This document shows positions 5,643-5,862 of a stretch of DNA of 5,862 nucleotides, piece by piece. The stretch is taken from assembly GCA_031281815.1 (NCBI GenBank), contig JAITEY010000072.1, forward strand, positions 1-5,862, in the 5' to 3' direction. Numbering within the stretch: position 1 is the first letter of the stretch; each line of letters begins with the position of its first letter. This DNA is from Desulfovibrio sp. GTDB taxonomy: Bacteria; Desulfobacterota; Desulfovibrionia; Desulfovibrionales; Desulfovibrionaceae. Position numbers and translations under genes: made by a program. The notes beneath the pieces were generated by a model that saw only the letters and a list, made by a program, of their open reading frames with translations, ran no database searches and had not been told where the DNA came from.

Positions 5643-5801
5643 ATGAAACCGACAGCGGCAGCTCATGAGGTCATGAAAATGCGATTTTTTGGGGTAAACG
5701 GCAGGTTTAGCCGCAAAGAACTGAGTACTGAAGAGGCTGCGGAAATTACCTTCACGCACACCGTCAACAATGCGAAAAGTTGTATATTTTTCGGAAGTTG
5801 A
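5643..5801 (+). CDS. Small hypothetical protein, 52 residues
   Basis: I do not recognise this protein. The frame runs from an ATG with a near-perfect upstream AAGGAGG to a TGA at 5799-5801. There is no signal peptide or membrane helix. The N-terminal half is basic and contains MRFFGVNGRFSRKELS (13-28), followed by an acidic and then polar stretch, TEEAAEITFTHTVNN (29-43), and the end is hydrophobic (CIFFGS). The GC content is lower than in the operon, which could mean recent acquisition or a degraded remnant. A competing minus-strand frame across 5622-5834 has no visible ribosome binding site and is less convincing. The coding call rests on the Shine-Dalgarno and the plausible composition only. 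Confidence 0.45.
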   Translation: MKPTAAAHEVMKMRFFGVNGRFSRKELSTEEAAEITFTHTVNNAKSCIFFGS

Positions 5802-5826
5802 CGAAGTTTTTGTTTCTGTCTGACGA

Positions 5827-5862
5827 ATGTACATGGCGCAACAATACCACAGGCGCAGGAGA
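5827..5862 (+). other. Right edge: possible start of a next frame or of the next gene's ribosome binding site
   Basis: Two in-frame ATGs (5827, 5833) open a frame that runs off the window but lack a Shine-Dalgarno. The window ends in GCAGGAGA, which could instead be the ribosome binding site of a gene starting just beyond the edge. The two readings cannot be separated here. Confidence 0.2.

Noticed and set aside
4028..5644. A 538-codon open frame on the minus strand opposite the MBOAT and rlpA genes
   Set aside because: Its translation is Arg/Gln/His/Pro-rich with no recognisable domain, and it is wholly antisense to two well-supported genes. GC-rich coding DNA commonly leaves such frames open.
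5773..5793. CGAAAA/TTTTCG hairpin near the end of the small ORF as a terminator
   Set aside because: The stem is short and A/T-rich, lies inside the reading frame, and lacks the GC stem and adjacent T-tract of an intrinsic terminator.

Overview
The window is GC-rich, densely coding bacterial DNA of Gram-negative type. It encodes an RlpA-family cell-wall enzyme with a probable lipoprotein signal, exported SGNH hydrolases and a periplasmic-sensor protein. The style of the sensor protein and the high GC content suggest a desulfovibrio-like sulfate reducer (Desulfobacterota). That placement is an inference from family resemblance only; no rRNA or housekeeping marker is present.

Layout. Positions 1-604 hold the 5' part of a minus-strand gene that runs off the left edge. 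It has a membrane segment followed by a solute-binding-protein-type sensor domain of the kind that precedes histidine kinase or diguanylate cyclase outputs. A 291-bp divergent intergenic region follows (605-895). It contains an imperfect inverted repeat whose loop is a -10-like TATACT. From about 896 to 5533 four plus-strand genes lie very close together and look like one operon: a membrane-anchored DUF459/SGNH protein with a long Ala/Pro-rich linker, a second small secreted SGNH hydrolase, an AlgI/PatA-type MBOAT O-acyltransferase whose GTG start overlaps the preceding stop, and a short RlpA-like lytic transglycosylase. The last 330 bp are poorer in GC and hold one small unrecognised ORF (52 aa) with a near-perfect Shine-Dalgarno. 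A possible SD-masking hairpin and a 13-codon leader ORF lie just upstream of it.

How the genes work together (inference). MBOAT plus SGNH is the known architecture of extracytoplasmic polysaccharide O-acetylation: the MBOAT passes acetyl groups across the inner membrane and an SGNH partner places them on, or removes them from, the glycan. The companion RlpA acts on peptidoglycan glycan strands. Since 6-O-acetylation of MurNAc blocks lytic transglycosylases, the cluster is best read as a peptidoglycan O-acetylation/de-O-acetylation system linked to a strand-cleaving enzyme. O-acetylation of an exopolysaccharide cannot be excluded. No mobile element, tRNA, rRNA, CRISPR array or convincing intrinsic terminator was seen.
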